A stretch of 64,000 nt of DNA. It comes from Oryzomicrobium terrae (GTDB taxonomy: Bacteria > Pseudomonadota > Gammaproteobacteria > Burkholderiales > Rhodocyclaceae). Made by a program: the position numbers and the translations under genes. The DNA lies in contig NZ_CP022579.1 in NCBI RefSeq assembly GCF_008274805.1, positions 1 to 64,000 of the forward strand, written 5' to 3'. This document shows, piece by piece, positions 46,190-55,426 of the stretch (position 1 is its first letter; every line of letters begins with the position of its first letter). A model generated the notes under the pieces. That model had not been told where the DNA came from, did not search any database, and was given only the letters and a program-made list of their open reading frames with translations.

Positions 46190-48721
46190 TCAGGTGAGTA
46201 GTTCCAGCTGGAGCACCCGTCGGCCCAGCTCGTCCAGGGCCTGGCGGCGGGCCGCTTCGTCGCCGGCGGCGGCGAGCAGCTCCCGGGCGCGCCGTTCCGC
46301 CGGGGCCAGGGCATTGGCGGGCAGCTCCGCCAGGGCGGCCAGCACGGACGCATCGGTTGCGGCGCCGGCGGCGTGGTCGGCGAGCAGGGTTTCCAGCAGC
46401 AGGGCGCCGCGCTTCTTGTCCGAATCGATCTTGTCCAGCCAGGCCAGCCCTTCCCGGGCGGCGCTGGCAGCCGCGGTCAGGGCGGCGGCGCGGGACGGCG
46501 CGGCGGCATCGTCGAGCACGGCGCGGCAGTAGTGCGACACGGCCAGGTTGTGCAGGGCGACCGGCAGTTCGTCCTCGTCGCCGAGGCGCTCCTTCAGGTC
46601 GGCGGCCAGGGTGGCGGCGGTGACCGCATCGTCGAGGCGGGCGCGGCAGACGGCTGGGTCGCCGGCGGACGACAGGGCGGCCTTGCGCGCCACGTAGGCG
46701 ATGTTGCTCAGGGTACCGCTGTACCACTTGCCGCTCACCCCGGGGATGGCCAGGGCGCGGCGGTGCTCGTCCAGGGCGGCCGGGTAGTCGCCGGCCCAGT
46801 CCAGGTAGAGGGCCAGGTAGTTGTGGTAGCGCCAGTAGGCGATGGCCGTGGCGGCGCTCCCCCCCTGGCTGCCGGCTTCCGGCGGGCTGGCCAGGAGCCA
46901 GCGGCGGGCGGCGTCGAGGCGCTGGCGGCCCTCGTCGCGGCGGGCCTCGTCGAGCACCGAGTAGATGATCCAGGCCCCTTCCAGGTAGGCCTCGGCGCGC
47001 AGCAGGGGCGGCACCGCCAGGGCGGCGCCAGAGCCGCTGTCCGATGCAGCGTCGAGCTCGGCGAGCAGGGGGTCGATGGCCTGGGCGGCGGCGTGGGGGT
47101 CGCCGCTGCGCTCTTCGAGGCGGGCCAGGCGGATGCGGGCCCGGGTCGGGTCCAGGGGGGCCAGCTTGGTCCAGATGGCGATGGCTTCCGGGTAGGCGCC
47201 GACCACTTCGAACAGGCGGCCGAGGCGGGCCAGGGTGTCGTAGCCGAAGGCGTTGAAACGGGCGGTTTCGGCCAGCTCTTGGGTGAAGGCGGCCGTGCCC
47301 ACGCTGGCGCCCGCGTCCACTACCCGGGGCAGGTAGCGGCCCAGGTCCTGCAGGTTGCGCCGGCCGGAACCGGCCATGACCCGTTTCATCAGGTCGTAGC
47401 GCTCGCTCTTTTCGACCGCGGCGATGAAGCCGCCGACCACCTCCAGCAATTGCTGGGCGAGGCGGCGGCGGGTGCCGGCGGCGGAGGCCGGCAGGTCGTG
47501 CAGCACGGCGCACAGGGCGGCGCTGACTACCAGGTGGGTCAGGGGGTCGTCCGCCTCGACGAAGGTCTGGGCATTGGCGCTCAGGCCGTGGAACAGGGCG
47601 GCCCACAGGGCGCCGTCCCGGGCCGTGGGCTGGTCGGCCGTGTTGCTCCCTTCGGCCAGGAACCACAGGCCGCTGTCCGGATCGTCGCGCAGCAGGCCGT
47701 AGTCGTTCAGGCAGCGGTTGAGGAAGCGGCTTGCCTGGGCCCGGGTGATGCCGTTGCCGGCCAGGGGCAGCAGGCGGTGGAAGGCGTTCTCGCTGAAGAT
47801 CCGGGCGCCGCTGGCCGGGGCCAGGGGGGTGAGGGCCTCCGGGTCGAAGGCGGCCAGGGCGAGCAGCGGCAGCCAGGCCTGCTCGGTGGCCGGAATCAGG
47901 TCGATGAGAGTGGATGGGGCGTTGCCGCTGGGGGCGGGGCGCGGGTCCGCCGCCACGTCTACCGCCAGGCCGGGCAGGGCTTGGGCGGCGGCACGTACCT
48001 CGGTCACTTCATCCTGGCGGATGTGCAGCACCAGGGCGCAGTCGGGGCGGCTGACGTCGCCCAGGGCCGGCAGCAGGATGCTCCAGGCCAGGGGATCGGC
48101 CGGGGCGGCGCCGTGGCTGGCACTGGCGGCAGCGCCCGGGGTGCTCTGGGGGTTCCACACCTCGATGCGGGCCACCTGGTCGGCGCCCAGGCGCTTCAAG
48201 CGCTGGCGCAGGCGGCGGCGTTGGCGGCGCTTGCTGTTGAGGAAGTCCTCCACCACCAGGCGCACGGTGTGGCCGACGCTTTCCAGGTTCTCCTCGAACA
48301 GGGGCAGGCGGCGGAACAGGCGCACCGCCACCATGCCGGCGAAGAACAGCAGGGTGGAGAGGAGCAACAGGCGCCCTTCGCGGATCGCGTCGTCGTGGCT
48401 GGCGCCCTCCTCGTACACCCACTCGCCGATCACGTGGTGCAGCGAGTTGCCGAAGATGTCGAGGATGCCCAGGGTGAGCAGGAACACCAGGCTGGTCAGG
48501 AGCATGCCGGACAGCTCGACGAACCCGGCCCCCAGCCGGCCGCTGCCGCCGTGGGCATGGCGGGCCTGGTCGAGGCCGCGCAGCAGCGCCACCGGGGTGA
48601 GCCCCTCGCGGCAGATCAGGTGCAGGGTGTCGCCGTCGCGCAGGGCCACCTGGTCGGTGGCGGGGGCGTGGCGGAAGGTGCCGGGCAGGACGGTCAGGGA
48701 GCGGGGAGCAGGCGAGGTCAT
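46190..48721 (-). CDS. Large membrane-anchored alpha-helical repeat protein, unknown
   Basis: An 843-residue protein that I do not recognise. Two hydrophobic segments (about 72-92 and 120-138) frame a short loop containing GEWVYEEGASHDD and are followed by a very basic stretch (about 160-185, FLNSKRRQRRRLRQRLKRLG). From about residue 300 it is Ala/Leu/Arg-rich and helical with TPR-like periodicity (FEVVGAYPEAIAIWTKLAPL, YLDWAGDYPAALDEHRRALAI, LAVSHYCRAVLDDAAAPSRA), suggesting a tetratricopeptide scaffold on the cytosolic face. ATG 48721 has no strong ribosome binding site, so a later start is possible. It appears co-transcribed with the GGCT-like gene. Base use matches the neighbours. Confidence 0.75.
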   Translation of the reverse strand: MTSPAPRSLTVLPGTFRHAPATDQVALRDGDTLHLICREGLTPVALLRGLDQARHAHGGSGRLGAGFVELSGMLLTSLVFLLTLGILDIFGNSLHHVIGEWVYEEGASHDDAIREGRLLLLSTLLFFAGMVAVRLFRRLPLFEENLESVGHTVRLVVEDFLNSKRRQRRRLRQRLKRLGADQVARIEVWNPQSTPGAAASASHGAAPADPLAWSILLPALGDVSRPDCALVLHIRQDEVTEVRAAAQALPGLAVDVAADPRPAPSGNAPSTLIDLIPATEQAWLPLLALAAFDPEALTPLAPASGARIFSENAFHRLLPLAGNGITRAQASRFLNRCLNDYGLLRDDPDSGLWFLAEGSNTADQPTARDGALWAALFHGLSANAQTFVEADDPLTHLVVSAALCAVLHDLPASAAGTRRRLAQQLLEVVGGFIAAVEKSERYDLMKRVMAGSGRRNLQDLGRYLPRVVDAGASVGTAAFTQELAETARFNAFGYDTLARLGRLFEVVGAYPEAIAIWTKLAPLDPTRARIRLARLEERSGDPHAAAQAIDPLLAELDAASDSGSGAALAVPPLLRAEAYLEGAWIIYSVLDEARRDEGRQRLDAARRWLLASPPEAGSQGGSAATAIAYWRYHNYLALYLDWAGDYPAALDEHRRALAIPGVSGKWYSGTLSNIAYVARKAALSSAGDPAVCRARLDDAVTAATLAADLKERLGDEDELPVALHNLAVSHYCRAVLDDAAAPSRAAALTAAASAAREGLAWLDKIDSDKKRGALLLETLLADHAAGAATDASVLAALAELPANALAPAERRARELLAAAGDEAARRQALDELGRRVLQLELLT

Positions 48722-48947
48722 CGGCGGAAGGACAGGACCGGGCGGAGGGTGGGCAAGCAGGTTGCCAGCGCGGGCAGGGCCGGATGGCGGGTAGGGGGCG
48801 CCCGTCGCCGGGCAAAACGCGCCGGGGCCGCACCGGGCGCCGATCTTACCGCGTTGGCATGACAGTTCCCAGCGCCGCCGGCCACGGCCGGAAGCGCGGG
48901 GGCTGGCCTGCCGACATGGCTGGAAAGCCGCGTCCCTGGCCGATCTT

Positions 48948-49022
48948 CACAGGGTATGCCTGAAAAGCCGCGCCCCGCCTTGCTCTCCGGGCAGGATAGC
49001 TGGAGAACAAGGCGGGGCGCGG
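48948..49022. repeat. Dispersed intergenic repeat, copy 3, with 21-base palindrome
   Basis: Inside the 404-base gap between the large membrane protein gene and gshA, a 21-base arm (48968-48988) pairs with 49002-49022 with one mismatch around a 13-base loop. The right arm includes GGAGAACAAGG, shared with 32705-32715. The sequence just before it (48948-48967, CACAGGGTATGCCTGAAAAG) resembles the 29-base unit near 32.8 and 52.9 kb. The rest of the gap shows no gene. Confidence 0.8.
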
Positions 49023-49125
49023 TGATTGGCGATATGGGGTCGGAGACGGGGTGCGATGCCAGGGGTGCTACGGGACTGCACCGGTCACGACGCCGCCGGC
49101 CCGATTACTGGCCGCAGTGCCGGAT

Positions 49126-50421
49126 TCAGGCGGCGACCAGGGAATCCGCCGGGGCGGTCCGTTCCAGCTCCAGGGAGGCGGCCAGCAGGGCCAGCCGGGC
49201 CACCACGCCGTAGGCGTAGAAGCGGTTGGGCGGCGCGTCCGGGTTGCCGCCGTACTCGGGCTGGTTGCAGCAGGTGTCGAAGGCCAGCGGGGTGAAGTGC
49301 ATGCCCGGGGCGTTGAGGTTCTCGTCCTTGCCGCGGCCGCCGTGGACCCGGTAGAAGCCGCCGACCACGTAGCGGTCGATCATGTACACCACCGGCTCGG
49401 CCACCTGCTCCTCGACCCGCTCCACGGTGTGCACCCCTTCCTGGATCAGCACCGACGAGACTTCCAGGCCCTCCTTGATGACGCTCATCTTGTTGCGCTG
49501 CTTGCGGTTGAGGCCCACCACCTCGGAGGCGTCGTGCACCGTCATCACCCCCATGCCATAGGTGCCGGCGTCGGCCTTGACCACCACGTAGGGCTTCTCG
49601 TCGATGCCGTACTCCTGGTACTTGGCGCGGATGCGCGCCAGCATCATGTCCACGTTGCCGGCCAGGCAGTCCTCGCCGGTGCGCTCGTGGAAGTTGATCT
49701 GCTCGCACACCGCGAAGTAGGGGTTGAGGCGCCACGGATCGAGGCCGAGCAGTGCGGCGAACTCGTTGGCCACGTCGTCGTAGGCGGCGAAGTGCTGCGA
49801 CTTGCGCCGGGTGGACCAGCCGGCGTGCAGCGGCGGCAGCAGCCACTGCTCGTGCAGGTCGGTGAGAATCTCCGGAATGCCCGCCGACAGGTCGTTGTTG
49901 AGCAGCACCACGCAGGGGTCGAAGCCCTCCAGGCCGAGGCGGCGGCCGTTGCGCTTCAGGGGTTCGAGCAGCAGGGCGTGGCCGTTGTGCAGGTCGATGG
50001 GCGTGGGTTCGGTGATCTCCAGGTTGAGGGAGCCGATGCGCACGTTCAGCCCGGCATGCTTGAGGATGCCGGCGAGTTGGGCGACGTTCTGCAGGTAGAA
50101 CAGGTTGCGGGTGTGGTTCTCCGGCACCAGCAGCAGGTTGCGCGCCTCGGGGCAGAGCTTTTCCACCGCCCCCTGGGCGGCCTGGACGCACAGCGGATGG
50201 AAGGCGGCGGTGAGGTTGTTGAAACCGCCGGGGAAGAGGTTGGTATCCACCGGGGCAAGCTTGAAGCCGGCATTGCGCAGGTCCACCGAACCGTAGAAGG
50301 GCGGGGTGTGATCCTGCCACTTGCTGCGCAGCCATTGTTCGATGCGGGCGCTCTCGTCGAGGAAACGCTGCTCCAGTTCGAGGATCGGGCCGGTCAGCGC
50401 GGTGGTGAGGTGAGGAACCAT
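49126..50421 (-). CDS. gshA: Glutamate-cysteine ligase GshA (betaproteobacterial type)
   Basis: A 431-residue enzyme for the first step of glutathione synthesis, of the proteobacterial GshA family that is unrelated in sequence to E. coli GshA. Recognisable family stretches are PPFYGSVDLRNAGFKLAPVD, NLFPGGFNNLT, ENHTRNLFYLQNVAQL, YVVVKADAGTYGMGVMTV and VYMIDRYVVGGFYRVHG. The start is ATG 50421 with GGAG upstream; longer frames are unsupported. gshB is not seen in the window. The last residues (ELERTAPADSLVAA) are ordinary. Confidence 0.94.
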   Translation of the reverse strand: MVPHLTTALTGPILELEQRFLDESARIEQWLRSKWQDHTPPFYGSVDLRNAGFKLAPVDTNLFPGGFNNLTAAFHPLCVQAAQGAVEKLCPEARNLLLVPENHTRNLFYLQNVAQLAGILKHAGLNVRIGSLNLEITEPTPIDLHNGHALLLEPLKRNGRRLGLEGFDPCVVLLNNDLSAGIPEILTDLHEQWLLPPLHAGWSTRRKSQHFAAYDDVANEFAALLGLDPWRLNPYFAVCEQINFHERTGEDCLAGNVDMMLARIRAKYQEYGIDEKPYVVVKADAGTYGMGVMTVHDASEVVGLNRKQRNKMSVIKEGLEVSSVLIQEGVHTVERVEEQVAEPVVYMIDRYVVGGFYRVHGGRGKDENLNAPGMHFTPLAFDTCCNQPEYGGNPDAPPNRFYAYGVVARLALLAASLELERTAPADSLVAA

Positions 50422-50644
50422 GGTGTCTCCGGGGCGGCGGTGCGGGGAGGTAGAACCGGGGCCGCCCGTTGGGGAAGTCGAGTGAGGGCCAGATGTTACC
50501 CCGAGCGCCGCGGCGATAGAACTTCGCAGAGGCGCCGTCCATATAACCTCGCGCACCCTTGCCAATGGGCGCCTACCCGACCATCATGCCGCCCCGCCTG
50601 GCGGCATCTGTGCTGGGCGCCATAACAATTTTAAGGAGTTTGGG

Positions 50645-51115
50645 ATGTTCCACTGCCGTTTTGTTCCGCTAACTGCTGTGGCCCTGCTGGCCAGCGCCTG
50701 TTCCATTAGCACTACTGTCAAACCCGTGGAAAAGCCGCTGACCAGCCTGTGCCTGCACTACAACAACGATGTGTTGATGGATGGCTTCCATCCCGAACTG
50801 GAGGCCCAGATCCAGAGCGCCGGCATCCGTACTCAGACCTACAAAGGGCCCCGGCCTGCCGACTGCGAAACCTATGTCGAATACACCGCCTCGTGGCGCT
50901 GGGACTTGGCCATGTTTCTGCGTTATGCCCAGCTGCGCGTGTTCGAGAGCAACCGGTTGATCGGCGAGGCCACCTACGACGCGCGCTACGGCGGCGGCCG
51001 GCCGGACAAGTTCGGTCCCACTGCCGGCAAGCTGCGCAAGCTGACCGATCCCCTGTTCGCCGCCAGCCGCGTGGCCGCCGGCCTGCCCGCCACCACCGTG
51101 GCCGAGGCCGAGTAA
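50645..51115 (+). CDS. Sbal_3080-type lipoprotein
   Basis: A 156-residue small lipoprotein with signal peptide and lipobox LLASACS, matching the Sbal_3080 family of proteobacterial lipoproteins of unknown function. The mature part holds [15 protein letters not shown] and [22 protein letters not shown], typical for the family. AAGGAG precedes ATG 50645. It is divergent from gshA and followed by ubiB on the same strand after 154 bases, so co-transcription is uncertain. Confidence 0.85.
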   Translation: MFHCRFVPLTAVALLASACSISTTVKPVEKPLTSLCLHYNNDVLMDGFHPELEAQIQSAGIRTQTYKGPRPADCETYVEYTASWRWDLAMFLRYAQLRVFESNRLIGEATYDARYGGGRPDKFGPTAGKLRKLTDPLFAASRVAAGLPATTVAEAE

Positions 51116-51269
51116 GGCCGGGCCCGGGGCACCGGGACGCGCCCCGTCCAAGCGTTCCGGGGCGCTTGAGCGGGGGAGCGCCGATCCCGGTAAACTCCGG
51201 CCTTTCCCCCGGCGCAGGCAGGGCCGCGCCGGGCTGCTTTCTTACCTCCTTCGATTGCCGATTGCGCCC

Positions 51270-52790
51270 ATGCGCCTCTTCCGTCTCGCCCGTATCGTTT
51301 CCGTCGCGCTTCGCCATGGCCTGGACGGCATGCTCATCGAAGCCGAGCCCACCGGCCGGGCTGCCCGCTGGCTGGCGCCGCTGCTGCGCTGGCGGCGTTT
51401 TTCCCAGCCCCGGGCGGTGCGCCTGCGCCTCGCCCTGGAGGCCCTCGGGCCGATCTTCGTCAAGTTCGGCCAGGTGCTGTCCACCCGTCGCGACCTGCTG
51501 CCGCCGGACGTGGCCGAGGAACTGGCCAAGTTGCAGGACCGGGTGCCGCCCTTCCCCTCCGAGCAGGCGGTGGCCGAGATCGAGGCCGCCTTCGGCCGGC
51601 CGCTCCACGAGGTCTTTCCCGAATTCGACCGTACCCCGGTAGCCTCGGCCTCGGTGGCCCAGGTGCACTTCGCCAAGCTGCCGGACGGCCGCGAGGTGGC
51701 GGTCAAGGTGCTGCGCCCGGGCATGCGCCCGGTGATCGCCCACGACCTGGCGCTGATGGACACCCTGGCCCGGCTGGTGGAGGCCGTCTCGGTGGATGGC
51801 CGGCGTTTGAAGCCCCGGGAGGTGGTGGCCGAGTTCGCCAAGTACCTCTACGACGAGCTGGACCTGATGCACGAGGCGGCCAACTGCTCGCAGCTGCGGC
51901 GCAACTTCGAGCATTCGCCGCTCTTGGTGGTGCCCGAGGTGTACTGGGACTACTGCGCCACCGCGGTGATGACCATGGAGCGCATGCACGGCACGCCGAT
52001 TTCCCAGACCCAGGTGCTGGCGGCCAAGGGTATCGACCTGAAGGCCCTGTCCCGGGCCGGGGTGGAGATCTTCTTCACTCAGGTGTTCCGCGACGGCTTC
52101 TTCCACGCCGACATGCACCCGGGCAACATCCTGGTGGCCGATGACGGCCGCTACATCGCCCTCGATTTCGGCATCGTCGGCACCTTGAACGAAGTCGACA
52201 AGAACTACCTGGCGCAGAACTTCCTGGCCTTCTTCCGCCGCGACTACAAGCGGGTGGCGGAAGCCCACATCGAATCCGGCTGGGCCCCGGCGGAAACCCG
52301 GGTGGACGAGCTGGAGGCGGCGGTACGCACCGTCTGCGAGCCGATCTTCGACCGGCCGCTGAAGGACATCTCCTTCGGCAAGCTCTTGCTGCGCCTGTTC
52401 CAGACCAGTCGCCGCTTCAACGTGGAAATCCAGCCCCAGCTGGTGATGTTGCAGAAGACCCTGCTCAACATCGAGGGCCTGGGCCGCCAGCTCGATCCGG
52501 AACTGGACCTGTGGAAGACCGCCAAGCCCTTCCTGGAGCGGTGGATGAGCCGCCAGATCGGCTGGCGTGCCCTGCTCGAAGGGGCCAAGCACGAGGCCCC
52601 CTACTGGGCCAAGGAGCTGCCCCAGCTGCCGCGCCTGATTTACCGGCGCCTGGCCGAGGAGCCCCGCCGCGACGACGAACTCCTCAAGCAGCTCCTGGCC
52701 GAGCAGCGCCGCCAGCGCCACACCCTGTTGCTGATCGCCCTGGCGGCCGTGGCCGTCCTGGCCCTGGAAGCGGGCCGCCTGCTGGGCTGA
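51270..52790 (+). CDS. ubiB: UbiB atypical kinase for ubiquinone biosynthesis
   Basis: A 506-residue ABC1/ADCK/UbiB protein, a membrane-associated atypical kinase/ATPase required for ubiquinone synthesis. The family signature is present: [16 protein letters not shown] (KxGQ), the Ala-rich loop [25 protein letters not shown], and [11 protein letters not shown] with IALDFGIVG (metal-binding Asp). Residues near 485-500 form a membrane segment ([17 protein letters not shown]). ATG 51270 matches the usual start; a TTG at 51255 would add five residues. The usual partner ubiE is not adjacent. Confidence 0.95.
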   Translation: MRLFRLARIVSVALRHGLDGMLIEAEPTGRAARWLAPLLRWRRFSQPRAVRLRLALEALGPIFVKFGQVLSTRRDLLPPDVAEELAKLQDRVPPFPSEQAVAEIEAAFGRPLHEVFPEFDRTPVASASVAQVHFAKLPDGREVAVKVLRPGMRPVIAHDLALMDTLARLVEAVSVDGRRLKPREVVAEFAKYLYDELDLMHEAANCSQLRRNFEHSPLLVVPEVYWDYCATAVMTMERMHGTPISQTQVLAAKGIDLKALSRAGVEIFFTQVFRDGFFHADMHPGNILVADDGRYIALDFGIVGTLNEVDKNYLAQNFLAFFRRDYKRVAEAHIESGWAPAETRVDELEAAVRTVCEPIFDRPLKDISFGKLLLRLFQTSRRFNVEIQPQLVMLQKTLLNIEGLGRQLDPELDLWKTAKPFLERWMSRQIGWRALLEGAKHEAPYWAKELPQLPRLIYRRLAEEPRRDDELLKQLLAEQRRQRHTLLLIALAAVAVLALEAGRLLG

Positions 52791-52796
52791 TCCCGG

Positions 52797-52819
52797 GCCG
52801 GCGGCGTAGCGCCGCCGGC
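52797..52819. terminator. GC-rich hairpin after ubiB
   Basis: A perfect 10-base stem GCCGGCGGCG/CGCCGCCGGC around TAG sits between convergent ubiB and corA. No T tract follows. Confidence 0.4.
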
Positions 52820-52844
52820 CGCTGCTCCGCCAGTCCCGCCCCGC

Positions 52845-52952
52845 CAAACCCAAGACAGGGCGCCCTTCTCCACGGGGTATGCCCGGAAAATAAGACGGGG
52901 CGCGGCGTTTCCGCCGCACCCCGTGAAGATGCCCGACTGGCGCGGGGTTTGA
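52845..52952. repeat. Dispersed intergenic repeat, copy 4
   Basis: Between convergent ubiB and corA, a 29-base unit at 52861-52889 repeats 32761-32789 with three mismatches, including the exact ATGCCCGGAAA. It is bounded by GGCGCCC and GGGGCGC arms, and GACTGGCGCGGGG follows. The unit resembles the sequence before the palindrome at 48.9 kb. Confidence 0.8.
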
Positions 52953-52979
52953 GGCCCCGCCTACGCCTTCTGCCCGCCC

Positions 52980-53942
52980 TTACTTCAGCCAGCCGCGGCG
53001 GCGGAAGTAGATGAACGGCGCCATCACCGACAGCACCATCAGCCCGATCGAGAACGGGTAGCCGTACTCCCAGTGCAACTCGGGCATGTGCTCGTAGTTC
53101 ATGCCGTACACGCTGGCGATCAGGGTCGGCGGCAGCAGGGCCACCGAGGCCACCGAGAAGATCTTGATGATCTTGTTCTGGTTGATGTTGATGAAGCCGA
53201 CGGTGGCGTCCATCAGGAAGTTGATCTTGTCGAACAGGAAGGTGGTGTGGCCGTCCAGGGAGTCGATGTCGCGCAGAATCTGGCGCGCCTCCTCGAACTG
53301 CTCGTTGGTCAGGCGCTTGCCGCGCATCAGGAAAGAGACGGCGCGGCGCGTATCCATCACGTTGCGGCGGATCCGGCCGTTGGTGTCCTCTTCCTTGGCG
53401 ATGGCCGACAGCACCTCGCCAGCGGCTTCGTCGGTGAGCTGGTTGCCGAGCACCCGGTGGCTCACCTCGTCGAGGGCGGCGTAGATCTCTTCCAGGGCAT
53501 CGGCCGAGTACTCCACGTCGGTGGCGTACAGGTCGAGCAGCACGTCCATGGCGTCGGCCACGTGGCCCGGCTGGGTGCGGGCGCGCATGCGCGACAGGCG
53601 GAACACCGGCAGGTCGTCGTCGCGGATCGAGAACAACAGCCCGCCGCGCAGCACGAAGCGCACCGGCACGTTGTGGTCGTCGTCGTTCTTGTCGAGGAGA
53701 AAGTCCGAGCGCAGGTGCAGGGCCCCGTCGTCGGTCTCGTAGAAACGCGCCGACGCCTCGATGTCGGTCAGATCCTCCGGCGTCTCCAGGTCCAGGCCCC
53801 ACTGTTCGTGGGCCCAGGCGGATTCCTCCTCGGTCGGCTCGACGATGTCGATCCAGATCGGCGTCTTGCCGGCCAGATCGCCGCGACGGACGGCCTGGGA
53901 CTGGCGCAGGCGGCCATTTTGCAGTTCGAAGATATTGATCAT
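52980..53942 (-). CDS. corA: CorA magnesium/cobalt transporter
   Basis: A 320-residue pentameric CorA channel for Mg(II), Co(II) or Ni(II). A large cytosolic domain (about 1-255) precedes two C-terminal membrane helices. The selectivity loop YGMN lies in LIASVYGMNYEHMPELHWEYGYP. The last residues FRRRGWLK are the typical basic tail. ATG 53942 has AAGG upstream. An unusually long gap of about 530 bases lies upstream on its strand. It is convergent with ubiB and next to another metal gene (the UPF0016 exporter) on the same strand. Confidence 0.94.
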   Translation of the reverse strand: MINIFELQNGRLRQSQAVRRGDLAGKTPIWIDIVEPTEEESAWAHEQWGLDLETPEDLTDIEASARFYETDDGALHLRSDFLLDKNDDDHNVPVRFVLRGGLLFSIRDDDLPVFRLSRMRARTQPGHVADAMDVLLDLYATDVEYSADALEEIYAALDEVSHRVLGNQLTDEAAGEVLSAIAKEEDTNGRIRRNVMDTRRAVSFLMRGKRLTNEQFEEARQILRDIDSLDGHTTFLFDKINFLMDATVGFININQNKIIKIFSVASVALLPPTLIASVYGMNYEHMPELHWEYGYPFSIGLMVLSVMAPFIYFRRRGWLK

Positions 53943-54475
53943 GCTCGTGCCTTACCGAATGGAACGGGGCACGGCGGCACGCGCTCGGCGCTGACTGACA
54001 AACCGGCAACGGTCACGCCGCCGCACGGCCGAAGGGCCGCGTCAGCGGATGAACAAGCGGATTTTGATTGTCCCCCAGGACGGGGGACAGGCGGGCGGGG
54101 CGGCGGCGCGCGTGGCGCGGCCTAACCCCGGGACGCGGTCACCCCGTCGTGGCGGTCAGCGGGAGCGGCGTTTTGGCGGGGCAACAACTGCCACCGTCCG
54201 AGCCACCCTGGCAACTGCCCACGTCGGAATCTCCGGAGATGAAAACGGGCGCGAGGTTAGCACGCTTGCTGCACTGCGCCAATAGCTGTTTTTTCATCCG
54301 GCGCCCCGCGCCAATCCACGTCGCATCGGGGCCTTTCGGCCAGGTCCGCCGGGCCTTGTCCAGGGGGCGAAACCCGGCACTCGGAAGGGCGCGCGGGGAC
54401 GCGCCGCCAGGGGGGCTAGCGGCCAGGCGGGCGCGGTGGCCGCCCGGCCCGTCGGCCCCCGCAGCAGTGCCAGGA
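53943..54475. other. 533-base gap upstream of corA
   Basis: No gene was recognised here. On the corA strand the gap is a long potential leader. It contains a perfect inverted repeat TGTCCCCC-AGGAC-GGGGGACA (54069-54089) and a very GC-rich segment near 54400-54460 just beyond the end of the UPF0016 gene. No match to the M-box magnesium riboswitch core was found by eye. Confidence 0.5.
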
Positions 54476-55054
54476 TCAGCCCAGCCAGCCGGCGAAGTCG
54501 ACACCGGCCAGGGCGGCCACGCCGAGGGCGGCGAAGATCGCGGCGCAGGCCACGTGGATGGCCTTGACCGGCAGCTTGTGGGCCAGCTTGTCGCCCACCA
54601 GCACCGCCGGCACGTTGGCCAGCATCATGCCGAAGGTGGTGCCCAGCACCACCGCCGCCAGGGAGTCGAAGCGCGCTGCCAGGGCCACCGTGGCCACCTG
54701 GGTTTTGTCGCCCATTTCGGCGAGGAAGAAGGCGATCAGGGTGGTGGCGAAAGCACCGTAGCGGGCTTGCGGCGCCTCGTCGTCGTCGAGCTTGTCCGGC
54801 ACCAGAATCCAGCCGGCCATGGCCAGGAACGACAGGCCGAGCACCCAGCGCATCACGTCGGGGCCGACCAGATGGGTGATCCAGGCCCCCACCGCGCCGG
54901 CGGCGGCGTGGTTGAAGACGGTGGCGACGAAGATGCCGGCGACGATCGGCCAGGGGCGCTTGAAGCGGGCGGCCAGGACGAAGGAGAGCAACTGGGTTTT
55001 GTCGCCGATTTCAGCGAGGGCGACGATGCCGGTGGAGACGAGAAAGGCTTCCAT
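54476..55054 (-). CDS. UPF0016/TMEM165-type manganese exporter
   Basis: A 192-residue inner-membrane protein with two related halves, each bearing the signature ExGDKTQ (ALAEIGDKTQLLSFVLA at about 12 and FLAEMGDKTQVATVALAARF at about 98). The family (Gdt1/TMEM165, MneA in bacteria) transports Mn(II) and Ca(II); bacterial members export manganese. Six membrane helices are predictable. The start is ATG 55054. A yybP-ykoY manganese riboswitch and its terminator lie directly upstream, which strongly supports manganese export. Transcription is divergent from the arginase fusion. Confidence 0.94.
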   Translation of the reverse strand: MEAFLVSTGIVALAEIGDKTQLLSFVLAARFKRPWPIVAGIFVATVFNHAAAGAVGAWITHLVGPDVMRWVLGLSFLAMAGWILVPDKLDDDEAPQARYGAFATTLIAFFLAEMGDKTQVATVALAARFDSLAAVVLGTTFGMMLANVPAVLVGDKLAHKLPVKAIHVACAAIFAALGVAALAGVDFAGWLG

Positions 55055-55138
55055 GAGGGTCGGTGCGGGGGCCGGTAACAGGGTCGGGCGATCGGGACGC
55101 AAGGACGCCACGGCCACCGGCTCCCCGGGTTTCCCTGG

Positions 55139-55185
55139 AAAAAAGGCCGCGTCGTCCCTGGTCTCGCCAGACCGGGCGGCGACGC
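55139..55185 (-). terminator. Riboswitch-controlled terminator of the Mn exporter
   Basis: On the minus strand GCGTCG (55185-55180) pairs with CGACGC (55154-55149), and the inner GGTCT/AGACC pairs (55173-55169 with 55164-55160) around GGCG. Six T follow (55144-55139). The inner 3' arm is the conserved GCGAGACC element of the aptamer, so terminator and ligand-bound aptamer are mutually exclusive. Confidence 0.75.
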
Positions 55186-55301
55186 TGTTGTCGTCCGACC
55201 AGGCCCGCGCCGGCCAGGAAGGGCGCCGTTGCGGCAGCGTGCTTCCAGTATGTTGACCGACGCCCCCACCGTTGCGGCGGGGCGGCTACTCCCCAAAGAG
55301 C
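55145..55301 (-). ncRNA. yybP-ykoY manganese riboswitch
   Basis: On the minus strand the three conserved blocks of the yybP-ykoY aptamer occur in order: GGGGAGTAGCC (55295-55285), GTCAACATACTGG (55258-55246) and GGCGAGACCAGG (55168-55157). This RNA binds Mn(II) in other bacteria and controls manganese exporters. The position directly upstream of a UPF0016 exporter and the terminator built from its 3' element point to a transcriptional ON switch at high manganese. Confidence 0.92.
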
Positions 55302-55307
55302 GGGCGC

Positions 55308-55313
55308 ATTATA
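55308..55313 (-). promoter_or_regulatory. -10 element of the Mn riboswitch transcript
   Basis: Perfect TATAAT on the minus strand, placed to start RNA near 55301, exactly at the start of the aptamer. No convincing -35 was found. Confidence 0.6.
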
Positions 55314-55426
55314 GCCCAGGCAATCCCGTTTGCCGCACTGCCATGCCGTTGGCGAGGCCGTCGAACGGGTGGCGGTTCGCTCTGTCCAACGGCTAACAAC
55401 GGCTGCGTCCCGCTCGGAGGTGTGCC

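Noticed and set aside
49085-50542. A 485-codon Arg/Pro-rich minus frame overlapping gshA
   Set aside because: It shares the strand of gshA but is in another frame and has no domain; gshA is clear.
53943-54475. M-box magnesium riboswitch upstream of corA
   Set aside because: The conserved M-box core was not found on the corA strand.
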